DNA from: Psychrobacter sp. JCM 18900
GTDB lineage: Bacteria > Pseudomonadota > Gammaproteobacteria > Pseudomonadales > Moraxellaceae
Direction of reading: 5' to 3'
Length of the DNA stretch: 64,000 nt
Assembly (NCBI RefSeq): GCF_904846625.1
Contig: NZ_CAJHBL010000004.1
Location: 248,001 to 312,000 of the forward strand
The translations under genes were made by a program, and so were the position numbers. The notes under the pieces are model-generated. The model ran no database searches. It was not told the DNA's origin and saw only the letters and a list, made by a program, of their open reading frames with translations. Positions 18,818-26,196 of the stretch are shown here, piece after piece (within the stretch, counting starts at the first letter, position 1; every line of letters starts with the position of its first letter).

Positions 18818-19016
18818 TACTATCAAGCAATAATTATTAGTATCTGGGGCATGTCACAATTAGCATATGAATACATTTAGTGGTCTTAAAATGGCTAAAT
18901 TTTGCTAAACATCGTCAGAAATCTTGCAAATATGTTCATATTAACAGCAATTTTTTCCTCGTTTATCTACAATTTTTCTCATTTTAAGCTGCATAATCTA
19001 ATTAATGACATACCCT

Positions 19017-19048
19017 AAACTGGCTTAGTGATCTAAGTCAGTTTTTTA
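19017..19048 (+). terminator. Rho-independent terminator downstream of AIF-like gene
   Basis: AAACTGGCTTAG pairs with CTAAGTCAGTTT around a TGAT loop with one mismatch, followed by a T-run. It is about 200 bases after the stop of the gene at 17168-18817; nothing else is seen in between. Confidence 0.8.
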
Positions 19049-19182
19049 TGTAGTCAAATCCATATAAATCCGCTACATCGTTAACCTTGTTAAGTATACT
19101 AATGTATAACTTGAATTCAGTTTTCTTGTATCGAAATTATTTGAATGCAACTATACATAGACAGAAAAGGAAAAATTATAAT

Positions 19183-19806
19183 ATGAGCAAAAAAAATATA
19201 AATAGTAGCAACATAAACACAGACCACTTTAATAAAGAGTCGGTATTTTTGCGTGAAGCGACACTAGAGGATATTGGCGCACTTGAGCAGTTATTGAATT
19301 GCTGCTATCGCGAGACGGCAGGTTGGACCAATGAGGCCGATTTGATCGGTGGTATCAGGACTACATCAGCGGAGCTCGCCGCCGTAATCAATGATTCTAA
19401 TCACTATTATTTTGTCTATCCGAAAACCACAACAGGCAATCGTGAGGGAGATGAGATGGGTGAGATACTTGGCTGTATCGCTGTCGATATTAAAACTGAT
19501 GCTGACTCAAATAAAAAAGCCTATATCGGCATGTTTGCGGTACATCCTGTGCTACAAGGGAAGGGTGTCGGCAACGTGATTTTACAAGCGGCTGAGACCT
19601 TTGCAGATCGTCATTTACAGTCACTTAATCAGCCTAGCCGTCTGACTATGTCTATACTAAGTCATCGTCCTGAGCTTTTGGCTTACTATCAGCGCCGTGG
19701 TTATCAGTTCAATGGCAATAAAATGCCGTTTCCAAATGATGGCAATAATGGCGAGCCAAAGCGTGATGATTTAGAGCTATTAGAACTAGAAAAAGTCGTT
19801 AGCTAA
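19183..19806 (+). CDS. GNAT family N-acetyltransferase
   Basis: The segment FLREATLEDIGALEQLLNCCYRE starts a GNAT fold, and the acetyl-CoA binding region is seen as MFAVHPVLQGKGVGNVILQAAE (Q/RxxGxG/A motif), followed by a late RPELLAYYQRRGYQF motif. The substrate is unknown. A TTG at 19087 and an ATG at 19102 would extend it by 32 and 27 residues respectively, but the ATG at 19183 has an AGGA upstream and starts the Asn/Lys-rich leader, so I use it (208 residues). The segment before the GNAT core is low-complexity. Confidence 0.83.
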   Translation: MSKKNINSSNINTDHFNKESVFLREATLEDIGALEQLLNCCYRETAGWTNEADLIGGIRTTSAELAAVINDSNHYYFVYPKTTTGNREGDEMGEILGCIAVDIKTDADSNKKAYIGMFAVHPVLQGKGVGNVILQAAETFADRHLQSLNQPSRLTMSILSHRPELLAYYQRRGYQFNGNKMPFPNDGNNGEPKRDDLELLELEKVVS

Positions 19807-19850
19807 TCAAGTTGGCCTAGTAAAAAACACTAAAAAATATTCTATCTCGC

Positions 19851-20063
19851 TCAACCCCAGAAATATCCAAAAGTCATAAATAGTCCAATACTCAGCAGCA
19901 CAAATGCCACGATGATTAAGCGCTTGAACCAGTTAAATGCTGGCAAGCGCGTGGCATTATCATCCGACATCAGATAAGCGAACAAAAACAATAGGCTTGC
20001 TGCCAAGGTCATGATACCAAGCCCAATCGGTAGTATAAATAAGTACACCTGCCACACAGTCAT
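19851..20063 (-). CDS. Small two-helix membrane protein, function unknown
   Basis: This 70-residue ORF has two clear hydrophobic segments, VYLFILPIGLGIMTLAASLL and LIIVAFVLLSIGLFMTFGYF, separated by a short charged loop (MSDDNATRLPAFNWFKR). It reads as a real small membrane protein. The ribosome-binding site ahead of ATG (GAGAGATGAC-like context) is acceptable. I recognise no family. It sits convergent to the GNAT gene and upstream of gor on the same strand. Confidence 0.6.
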   Translation of the reverse strand: MTVWQVYLFILPIGLGIMTLAASLLFLFAYLMSDDNATRLPAFNWFKRLIIVAFVLLSIGLFMTFGYFWG

Positions 20064-20244
20064 CTCTCAACGGTCAGTATTAAGCGCATCATAGCAGCAT
20101 CAGGATTGCGCTGTCAGTATGCCTTACTTTAAATTTTCCAATACAAATAATGATTAGAAAAATACAGTAGTCATCAGGACGATATAAAAGTAATGAGCCA
20201 GCTTTAGACCTAGGAAGCTATATGCTTACGCCATGACTGACAAT

Positions 20245-20273
20245 AAAAAAGGACGCCCAAATGGCATCCTTTT
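20245..20273 (-). terminator. Terminator of gor (minus strand)
   Basis: Read on the minus strand, AAAAAGGATGCC pairs with GGCGTCCTTTTT with a single mismatch and ends in a T-run, about 45 bases after the gor stop. Confidence 0.85.
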
Positions 20274-20314
20274 TTATCATAGCTAAGACTTAAGAGTAAT
20301 ATTGTCCAGTGAGT

Positions 20315-21679
20315 CTAACGCATCGTCACAAACTCTTCTGAGCCAGTTGGATGAATGGCAACGGTATTATCAAAGTCAGCCTTGGTCGCACCCATTTTAA
20401 TCGCAACAGCAAAGCCCTGAATCATCTCATCGACGCCAAAACCAATACCATGCAAGCCAATGACTTTTTCATCATCGCCCAAGCATACTAGCTTCATGGT
20501 GCATTGTTGGCGATGCTGAGTCACCGCGCTATACATATCGGTAAAGCTTGAGGTATAACACTTGATGTTTTCTTTGCCATAGCGTTCTACCGCGTCGATC
20601 TCAGACAGGCCAATTGTACCGATAGCTGGATGGGTAAAAATCACCGTCGGTATCAACGTATAGTCTAAGTGCTCATTGGGCTTATTGTTAAACAAACGCT
20701 CAGATAAACGACGTCCTGCGGCAATCGCTACAGGCGTTAGATCTACGCTGTTTTCGATAATATCGCCAACCGCATAAATACCATCGACATTGGTGTTTTG
20801 GAATTTATCGACTTTGATTTTACCAGTCTCAGTCGTCTCGACCCCTGTCACTTGCAGGTTGATACCATCAGTCGATGGCGCGCGACCAATCGCCCAGATC
20901 AAGCAATCGACAGTATCGATACAGTCTTCACCACCATCGTTGGTAGTCAAATCGAGGCTGTCATCGTCATTCTTATTGACTTCACTGATCACCGTATTGG
21001 TATGTAACTTAATGCCAGCTTGTTCCATTTCTATCAGCAAAGTCTCTACGATAGTATGGTCAAATGTACGTAGTGGCGAGTGTTTACGCACATACAAATG
21101 CACTTCGGTACCCAGACTGTTTAACACGCCTGCGATCTCGACAGCGATATAACCTGCACCTACAATCGCCACGCGTTTTGGCAAATGATTCAACGCAAAA
21201 AAGCCGTCAGAGTCAATGCCGTATTCTGCGCCTTTGATGTCTGGCTGAATAGGATGACCGCCCGTAGCAATCAAAATATGGTCAGCGGTAATCAGCTCGC
21301 CATTTACTTCTACGGTATTGGTATCGACAAATTTGGCAAAGCCTTTGATCACTTCGACGCCGTTTTTTGCCAAGTTATTGTCATAAGCGCGGTGAATGTT
21401 TTCGATATATTGTTGGCGGCTCTGTACCAGCTTTTGAAAGTCAAAACCTTTAACATCGACATCAAAACCATAATCTGGCGCATATTTATGGATAGCTTCA
21501 GCCACTTGCGCGCCATACCACATTACTTTTTTGGGAACGCAGCCCAAATTCACACACGTGCCGCCCAGTTGGTTGGCTTCGATAATGGCGCATTTTTTGC
21601 CATAGCTGGCTGCGCGGTTGAGTGATGCGATGCCGCCGCTACCGCCGCCAATAGAGATATAGTCATAATGTTTGGTCAT
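20315..21679 (-). CDS. gor: Glutathione-disulfide reductase Gor
   Basis: Gor reduces oxidised glutathione using NADPH and keeps the cytosolic thiol pool reduced. It opens with the FAD motif [18 protein letters not shown] and the redox-active disulfide [18 protein letters not shown]. The NADPH motif [21 protein letters not shown] and later [13 protein letters not shown] follow. The C-terminal [12 protein letters not shown] holds the His-Pro/Glu pair typical of glutathione reductase. At 454 residues it has the normal length. It is single-gene. It supplies glutathione for the formaldehyde-glutathione dehydrogenase found farther along this window. Confidence 0.96.
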   Translation of the reverse strand: MTKHYDYISIGGGSGGIASLNRAASYGKKCAIIEANQLGGTCVNLGCVPKKVMWYGAQVAEAIHKYAPDYGFDVDVKGFDFQKLVQSRQQYIENIHRAYDNNLAKNGVEVIKGFAKFVDTNTVEVNGELITADHILIATGGHPIQPDIKGAEYGIDSDGFFALNHLPKRVAIVGAGYIAVEIAGVLNSLGTEVHLYVRKHSPLRTFDHTIVETLLIEMEQAGIKLHTNTVISEVNKNDDDSLDLTTNDGGEDCIDTVDCLIWAIGRAPSTDGINLQVTGVETTETGKIKVDKFQNTNVDGIYAVGDIIENSVDLTPVAIAAGRRLSERLFNNKPNEHLDYTLIPTVIFTHPAIGTIGLSEIDAVERYGKENIKCYTSSFTDMYSAVTQHRQQCTMKLVCLGDDEKVIGLHGIGFGVDEMIQGFAVAIKMGATKADFDNTVAIHPTGSEEFVTMR

Positions 21680-21853
21680 AATACGGTCTCTTTATTAAGT
21701 TGTTATTGGTGCTGTTTCTGACTCTACTGTAATGGGTCTTATCATCCATCTTACAAGTTTTTTATGGTTAAGATGTGTTGAATCGCTTGACTATAAACGG
21801 TGGTTGGTTAAGAAATGCCTAGCATTTAGATATTTAAATCCCCTCAAACCCAC

Positions 21854-22306
21854 TTATACAATAGGACGACGTCTATAAAATAACAACCCCGGAATGGACA
21901 AGCCGAGCACCAATCCTGAGGTGACAAATAAAGCTTCGAACAAATACACCATCATTTGGCTAAATAACTCATCTGAAAAGCCAAAGTAACCAATCTGCAC
22001 CATACTGACCATCGCCTTATAGGCGGCGATACCAGGCATCATACAAATGACGCTAGGCGAGATGAGCGCCTTGGGCGGTAGGGTATATTTCTTAGAAAAA
22101 TACACACCCAAAAAGCTAGCAAGCATCGCGCCAAAAAAGCTAGCAACCACGATATGAATGTGTTGATAAACGAGTGCTGTCTTTAATCCAAAGCCAAATG
22201 CCGTCATCAGTAAACAAGGCAAGATATAGCGTTTAGGTACGCTAAACATCAGCGTCCAACCAAGGGTAATGATACAAGACAGTATGACGGTTTTAATAAA
22301 CCACAT
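21854..22306 (-). CDS. yjjB: Threonine/serine exporter small subunit, YjjB-like
   Basis: This 150-residue protein has four to five membrane helices and matches the ThrE/DUF3815 (YjjB-type) half of the split threonine/serine exporter, with a conserved motif SPSVICMMPGIAAYKAMVSM. In enterobacteria YjjB and YjjP act together, and YjjPB is a succinate exporter, so the substrate here is not fixed. It lies directly downstream of the YjjP-like gene with a 1-bp gap, so the two are cotranscribed. Confidence 0.88.
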   Translation of the reverse strand: MWFIKTVILSCIITLGWTLMFSVPKRYILPCLLMTAFGFGLKTALVYQHIHIVVASFFGAMLASFLGVYFSKKYTLPPKALISPSVICMMPGIAAYKAMVSMVQIGYFGFSDELFSQMMVYLFEALFVTSGLVLGLSIPGLLFYRRRPIV

Positions 22307-22307
22307 C

Positions 22308-23096
22308 TTAAAACCCCCAATGCTGTATGCGAAGTAAAACCAGTGCCATCACGATACCGACGCACGCGGACAAGGTCAGCATATAGGTAAAGACCGCACG
22401 CCCAACACCAATATTGACATAGCCTTTTAGGATATCGGACAAAGAGTTAATCAAAGGAAAGCTGGGCACCAGTAGCAGAACGCTAGAGGCGACGGCGATA
22501 TCGGCATTATTCCCAATATCAAAATAATAGGTCGTCGCGCCAATGAGTGAGGCAATAAAAGCCGTCACAATGACCGTGATAAAAGGGTTGAAATGATGTT
22601 TGGCCAGATAGATACGGGTAAACATCGCCACCATGCCAGCGATAAATGTTACCGCTGTAATCGACCAACTACCGCCATTCAGATAAGCAAATGCGGCACA
22701 AGATGCGCCAACAAACACGCTTACTAACCATGTTGGATATACGGTCTTATCCAACTCATCAAAGGCAAGGGTAGTGCGGTCAATCAAGTCATTGTGATCG
22801 ACAGTGGCTTCAGTCTTGTTAACGATTTGCTGGATTTGCACCAATAAATTGACATTGATGCTCTGATTGATCGTATCTCTGGTAGTGGTAATACAGCGCT
22901 CGTCACAGATAGTCGTCAAGGTGATGGCGTTAAAGTTCAGCGAACATTCGACGCTGTTCATTCCCAAGGCAAGCCCCAAGCGTTTGGACAAGTCCACCAC
23001 CACGGCAGACTCAGCGCCATACTGCATAAGGAGTAATCCGCAGCGCACGCATAGTCGAGTAATACGCTGCTGCTTTACGTAGCTGATAGAGGTCAT
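22308..23096 (-). CDS. yjjP: Threonine/serine exporter large subunit, YjjP-like (DUF1212)
   Basis: The N-terminal 110 residues form the ThrE-type cytoplasmic domain, with LLMQYGAESAVVVDLSKRLG and VECSLNFNAITLT. The remaining residues hold five hydrophobic helices, including VFVGASCAAFAYLNGGSWSI and IADIAVA-type segments near VLLLVPSFPLINSLSDI, which match the DUF1212/YjjP pattern. It forms an exporter with the small subunit encoded 1 bp downstream. Candidate substrates, by homology, are threonine, serine or succinate. The length of 262 residues is typical. Confidence 0.9.
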   Translation of the reverse strand: MTSISYVKQQRITRLCVRCGLLLMQYGAESAVVVDLSKRLGLALGMNSVECSLNFNAITLTTICDERCITTTRDTINQSINVNLLVQIQQIVNKTEATVDHNDLIDRTTLAFDELDKTVYPTWLVSVFVGASCAAFAYLNGGSWSITAVTFIAGMVAMFTRIYLAKHHFNPFITVIVTAFIASLIGATTYYFDIGNNADIAVASSVLLLVPSFPLINSLSDILKGYVNIGVGRAVFTYMLTLSACVGIVMALVLLRIQHWGF

Positions 23097-23188
23097 GAGT
23101 TAGATACGCAGGTTGGTTTGTATTGATACACTATTATAAAGGGTCTGGGAGTGGATAGGGTAGCGATACGAATATAGCAAGGTAACGA

Positions 23189-23295
23189 TATAGTCAATCC
23201 TCTATAAAAGAGTGATAGCGTTAACCTCGTCTGAAGTATCACAGTTACCTCTACACTCGGTTGCCTTGACTCTCTTTTAAACTGAATTAACGATA
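23189..23295 (-). repeat. MITE-like 107-bp dispersed element, copy 1
   Basis: This element is read here on the minus strand so that it aligns with the copy at 32962-33068. The two have the same length, and I count 93 matches in 107 positions. Both start TATxGTT and end in ACTATA-type sequence. The ends form imperfect inverted repeats of 24 bp, 18 of 24 matched in this copy. No gene is inside. It lies between the YjjP start and the DUF503 gene. Non-autonomous transposition, a regulatory repeat, or a processed RNA structure are all possible. Confidence 0.85.
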
Positions 23296-23360
23296 GAATC
23301 ACTCACAGTACTGATTTGCTACTATTATAAAGCGTAAACCCTTATCGCAAGGAGCATAAA

Positions 23361-23642
23361 ATGCATATCGCTATTTTGACGCTGGCGTTTTCATTGCCTG
23401 GCTGTGGCTCGTTAAAAGAAAAACGCCACCGTATGGGCGACTTGCATGCGCGCTTTGGCAATACGCCAAGTGTCGCGGTATGTGAAAGCGGTGAGCGCGA
23501 TCGGCATGATGCCAGCGAGTGGACGTTTGTGATTATCGGGCTGTCTAAACGTGAGGTCGAGTCGCAATGTAGTCAGATTGAAGAGAAGCTAGAGCGTACG
23601 GTGGATGCAAGAGTAATGAATGTTGAGAGGGAGTTTGTTTAG
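23361..23642 (+). CDS. DUF503 family protein (YlxP-like)
   Basis: This 93-residue protein matches DUF503, which is found beside translation genes (ylxP) in Firmicutes. Visible family blocks are LKEKRHRM near residue 19 and FVIIGLSKREVESQCSQIEE. It has a beta-alpha-beta pattern with no catalytic motif. The start is supported by AAGGAGCATAAA immediately upstream. It is a one-gene unit; molecular function is unknown. Confidence 0.85.
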   Translation: MHIAILTLAFSLPGCGSLKEKRHRMGDLHARFGNTPSVAVCESGERDRHDASEWTFVIIGLSKREVESQCSQIEEKLERTVDARVMNVEREFV

Positions 23643-23711
23643 GTTGGGGCATCTTTGTAGATAGCCAATTGGGGCTAAATCGCGTCTCATGACAGCTATT
23701 CAGTATTACGA

Positions 23712-25481
23712 TTATATATTCTCTAAGTTATTCGTAAGCTCTAAAAGATGCTCGATAGCTGCTTTGCTATTCGGTTTTTCTTCGATTCTCTCTTGGAGTA
23801 ACTCTAAAGTCCATTTCTTAACTTCTTTAAATTTAGAACTACCAGTTCTAAAAGCAGGGTGTTTTAACAATTCTCGAATATATAGCATTCTACTTAACCC
23901 ATCACTGAGCGGCTGCCAAATAACAACACTGAAGCTTTCTTTGCTAATATTTTGTATAGCTGCGAAAAAATCCTCACTATCATTTCCATGTTTGCAAAAT
24001 CGCATAAAAATTTTAGACATAATATCAGCGTTGTCATTTGAGATAAGATCTTTTTTATGTCTTTTTACAGCTTGCTGAAGAAAGTTATAAAAAAGATCAT
24101 TTGTATTTGAATGATTCAAATAATAGCTTTCCATAAGACCTTGCTCTAAACCTTTCGAAACTTTTTCTTCAATATAGTTCTCTACCAACTCTTTAAGTTG
24201 GTCAGATAGATCAGAAGCTCCATTTTTCCTTAATATATTATAGTAGAAGCTTAAATTAGGGAGCGCTTCTCTATCTATTCTACTTTTAATATTATCAAAA
24301 ATTCTTTGGTTAAATCCATGTTCTGGGTTTAAACTATGATACTCAATCATCGATTCTTGTTTTTCTCTATCGTTTTCTAATTGAGCTTCTGTGAGTCTGT
24401 CAGATAGGCTTAATTCTTCGATAACATCACTTTCTGTGTCTAAATCAATAAGTAAGCCTGTTATTATTTCACTCCAGCCTGAAAGCTCAAAGTAGCTATA
24501 AAATTGAGAAATAGTATCATCCATCAATTTGAATTTTCTTGCTACTTCAATTTTTTCTTTATCATCTAATTTGTCTTCATCTGATATGAGTGCCAGATCA
24601 AGGTCGTAACCACGAAGCTCATCGACTCTAGGTGAGCTATATGACTCCACAAAGAAATCGAAATCAATAGTATTGTCAAAAATAGAAGGCATATCATGTG
24701 CCATACGTATAATTAAAAGAGCTTCCAAAATTTGTTTCTTACTAGTAAAAGACAAGTCATCGTCTGCATTGTTTAGCATAGCTTCAAATGTGTTTTTAAC
24801 ACGCTGGTAAAACCTTATATTTTTGATGTTCATAGTTTGATAAAAATTTTCGTATATAGGAAAAAGTTCATTATTTATGATTATCTCTTTGATGATAGAT
24901 AGTGAGTTATCTAAAGTTAACACCTCATCAAACACTTTTTCCTTATATTCTCTAAAGTCTTTGTCTGCTTTACCTTCATGTAATATTACTACGACTTTAC
25001 AGTTTTTTTCTAAGCTTAAATGGTTAACTAATCCCATAACATCTTTGATATCTATATTCTTAGATAACCTTTCAATATCGTCAATACAAATCAAAGTGTC
25101 TCCGATAAGACTAGTAATTGTACTGCTAATCAAGCCTTTACCAAGAGATAATGTGATGCCTGTACCTTCAAGCTTTGGTAAATCTATGACATCTAAGCTC
25201 TTTTTGAAGATACCTTTGAGACCAGAGAGATAGTCTTTTTTCTGAGTAGTCTCATGGGTGCTAAGAGCAATTTCAAATTTTAATGCTTCTATTGAATCTA
25301 TACCGAAAAGAGAGACATAAGAGTATTTACTAACACCTAAATCTATATGGTTTTCCTCGTAGAAATTATTCCAAAAGCGCGTCTTTCCAATACCCCATTC
25401 ACCAGTCAGAGCAATAGCAAAAGAGTCTTTATTATTGATAAGCTTCAAAAGCTTTTTTTCAAGATTTGCTACATTTGCCAT
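23712..25481 (-). CDS. KAP-family P-loop NTPase, possible defence or signalling protein
   Basis: The N-terminal domain has Walker A GEWGIGKT (residues 27-34) and Walker B LICIDDIER (130-138). The GEWGxGKT motif and the IDDIERL acid pattern are those of the KAP P-loop NTPases (PF07693). The family includes the phage-exclusion protein PifA of F and eukaryotic membrane proteins. The remaining 400 residues are helical and acidic, with no other domain I recognise. Unlike many KAP proteins, no clear membrane helix is inserted in the NTPase domain. The gene is markedly AT-rich relative to its neighbours. It stands alone, which suggests horizontal gain. A role in antiphage defence is inference. Confidence 0.78.
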   Translation of the reverse strand: MANVANLEKKLLKLINNKDSFAIALTGEWGIGKTRFWNNFYEENHIDLGVSKYSYVSLFGIDSIEALKFEIALSTHETTQKKDYLSGLKGIFKKSLDVIDLPKLEGTGITLSLGKGLISSTITSLIGDTLICIDDIERLSKNIDIKDVMGLVNHLSLEKNCKVVVILHEGKADKDFREYKEKVFDEVLTLDNSLSIIKEIIINNELFPIYENFYQTMNIKNIRFYQRVKNTFEAMLNNADDDLSFTSKKQILEALLIIRMAHDMPSIFDNTIDFDFFVESYSSPRVDELRGYDLDLALISDEDKLDDKEKIEVARKFKLMDDTISQFYSYFELSGWSEIITGLLIDLDTESDVIEELSLSDRLTEAQLENDREKQESMIEYHSLNPEHGFNQRIFDNIKSRIDREALPNLSFYYNILRKNGASDLSDQLKELVENYIEEKVSKGLEQGLMESYYLNHSNTNDLFYNFLQQAVKRHKKDLISNDNADIMSKIFMRFCKHGNDSEDFFAAIQNISKESFSVVIWQPLSDGLSRMLYIRELLKHPAFRTGSSKFKEVKKWTLELLQERIEEKPNSKAAIEHLLELTNNLENI

Positions 25482-25548
25482 TGCTAACTACCTTACAGGT
25501 GTTCGTATATTAATAATGATATTAGCACTGAATCTGAATTAAACCCAA

Positions 25549-25582
25549 CAAAAAAGGCCACTCCCTAAAGAGTAGCCTTTTA
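25549..25582 (-). terminator. Terminator downstream of small lipoprotein gene
   Basis: On the minus strand AAAAGGCTACTC pairs with GAGTGGCCTTTT around a TTTAGG loop, followed by a T-run. It ends the lipoprotein transcript before the KAP start. It is nearly identical to the hairpin at 26145-26178. Confidence 0.85.
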
Positions 25583-25635
25583 TCAATGAGCATCTAAAAA
25601 GTATTAATTATTGCGGACGGCCTTGGCCATGTCCT

Positions 25636-25884
25636 TCAGGTTTTTTTATACCCTTTTGCAGTCATACAGGCTTCTAGCTTCTTCATATCACTTTTACTTG
25701 GACGACTTTCTTTAGACATTTTTACGCCAGCTCGTTGAGCACAATCATCCATGGCTTGTTTCATATCAGCAGACATTGCAGGTCTTTGATGGTTGCGATC
25801 GCTTACGCCATTTGATGTGCCGCTTGACGCACAGGCACTAACGCCAACAGTAGATGCTAAGACAATAAATAGTAATTTTTTCAT
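25636..25884 (-). CDS. Small lipoprotein with disputed C-terminus
   Basis: An 82-residue protein with a good signal peptide and lipobox (VSACASS), then a mature part with a two-Cys pattern (MDDCAQRAG and KKLEACMTAKGYKK). The start has AAGGA at proper spacing. The ORF ends GYKKT just after a run of seven A bases (25651-25657 on the plus strand as T). If that run were one base shorter, the protein would instead end KKPEGHGQGRPQ and stop at 25608. The Gly/Pro-rich tail looks genuine, so a sequencing error, a recent frameshift or slippage is likely. Function is unknown. Confidence 0.72.
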   Translation of the reverse strand: MKKLLFIVLASTVGVSACASSGTSNGVSDRNHQRPAMSADMKQAMDDCAQRAGVKMSKESRPSKSDMKKLEACMTAKGYKKT

Positions 25885-26144
25885 AAGAATTCCTTAAGAG
25901 TTTCAGAGGTCGTACAAGAATGAGTAACGTCAATTTGTGTTGGCTATATCGTTATTAACCAGTTGTTTCTATATCGTGTGCGTTTACGTGTCATATCTCA
26001 CCAGTTAAATATTAATACATTTAACTTTTAAATATCTTTAATAAATATTAAGAAAGGTAACGTAGCGAAGTAACTTAAGCCTTAGTTTATATAGCAATTT
26101 TCATTCATAGCTTATAGTTTGCGCTTTGCTTTATACCAACCAAT
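25885..26144. other. Gap between small lipoprotein and uvrA terminator
   Basis: This stretch carries the lipoprotein promoter region and is AT-rich. I see no ORF or RNA gene here. Short degenerate ATTAAATATT-like repeats are present near 26005-26050. Confidence 0.5.
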
Positions 26145-26178
26145 AAAAAAGGCCACCCTATGAAGAGTAGCCTTTTAT
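26145..26178 (-). terminator. Terminator of uvrA
   Basis: On the minus strand AAAAGGCTACTC pairs imperfectly with GGGTGGCCTTTT around a TTCATA loop, then a T-run. It lies 20 bases after the uvrA stop and shares roughly 38 of 43 positions with the terminator at 25549. Confidence 0.85.
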
Positions 26179-26196
26179 CAATCAAGACTAAGGGTA

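Noticed and set aside
21185-21625. Plus-strand ORF of 146 codons inside gor
   Set aside because: Antisense to glutathione reductase, which is certain; no ribosome-binding site support.
23093-23302. A 69-residue minus-strand ORF overlapping the MITE-like element
   Set aside because: It shares no known domain, has no ribosome-binding site of note, overlaps the YjjP start, and the DNA repeat explains the region better.
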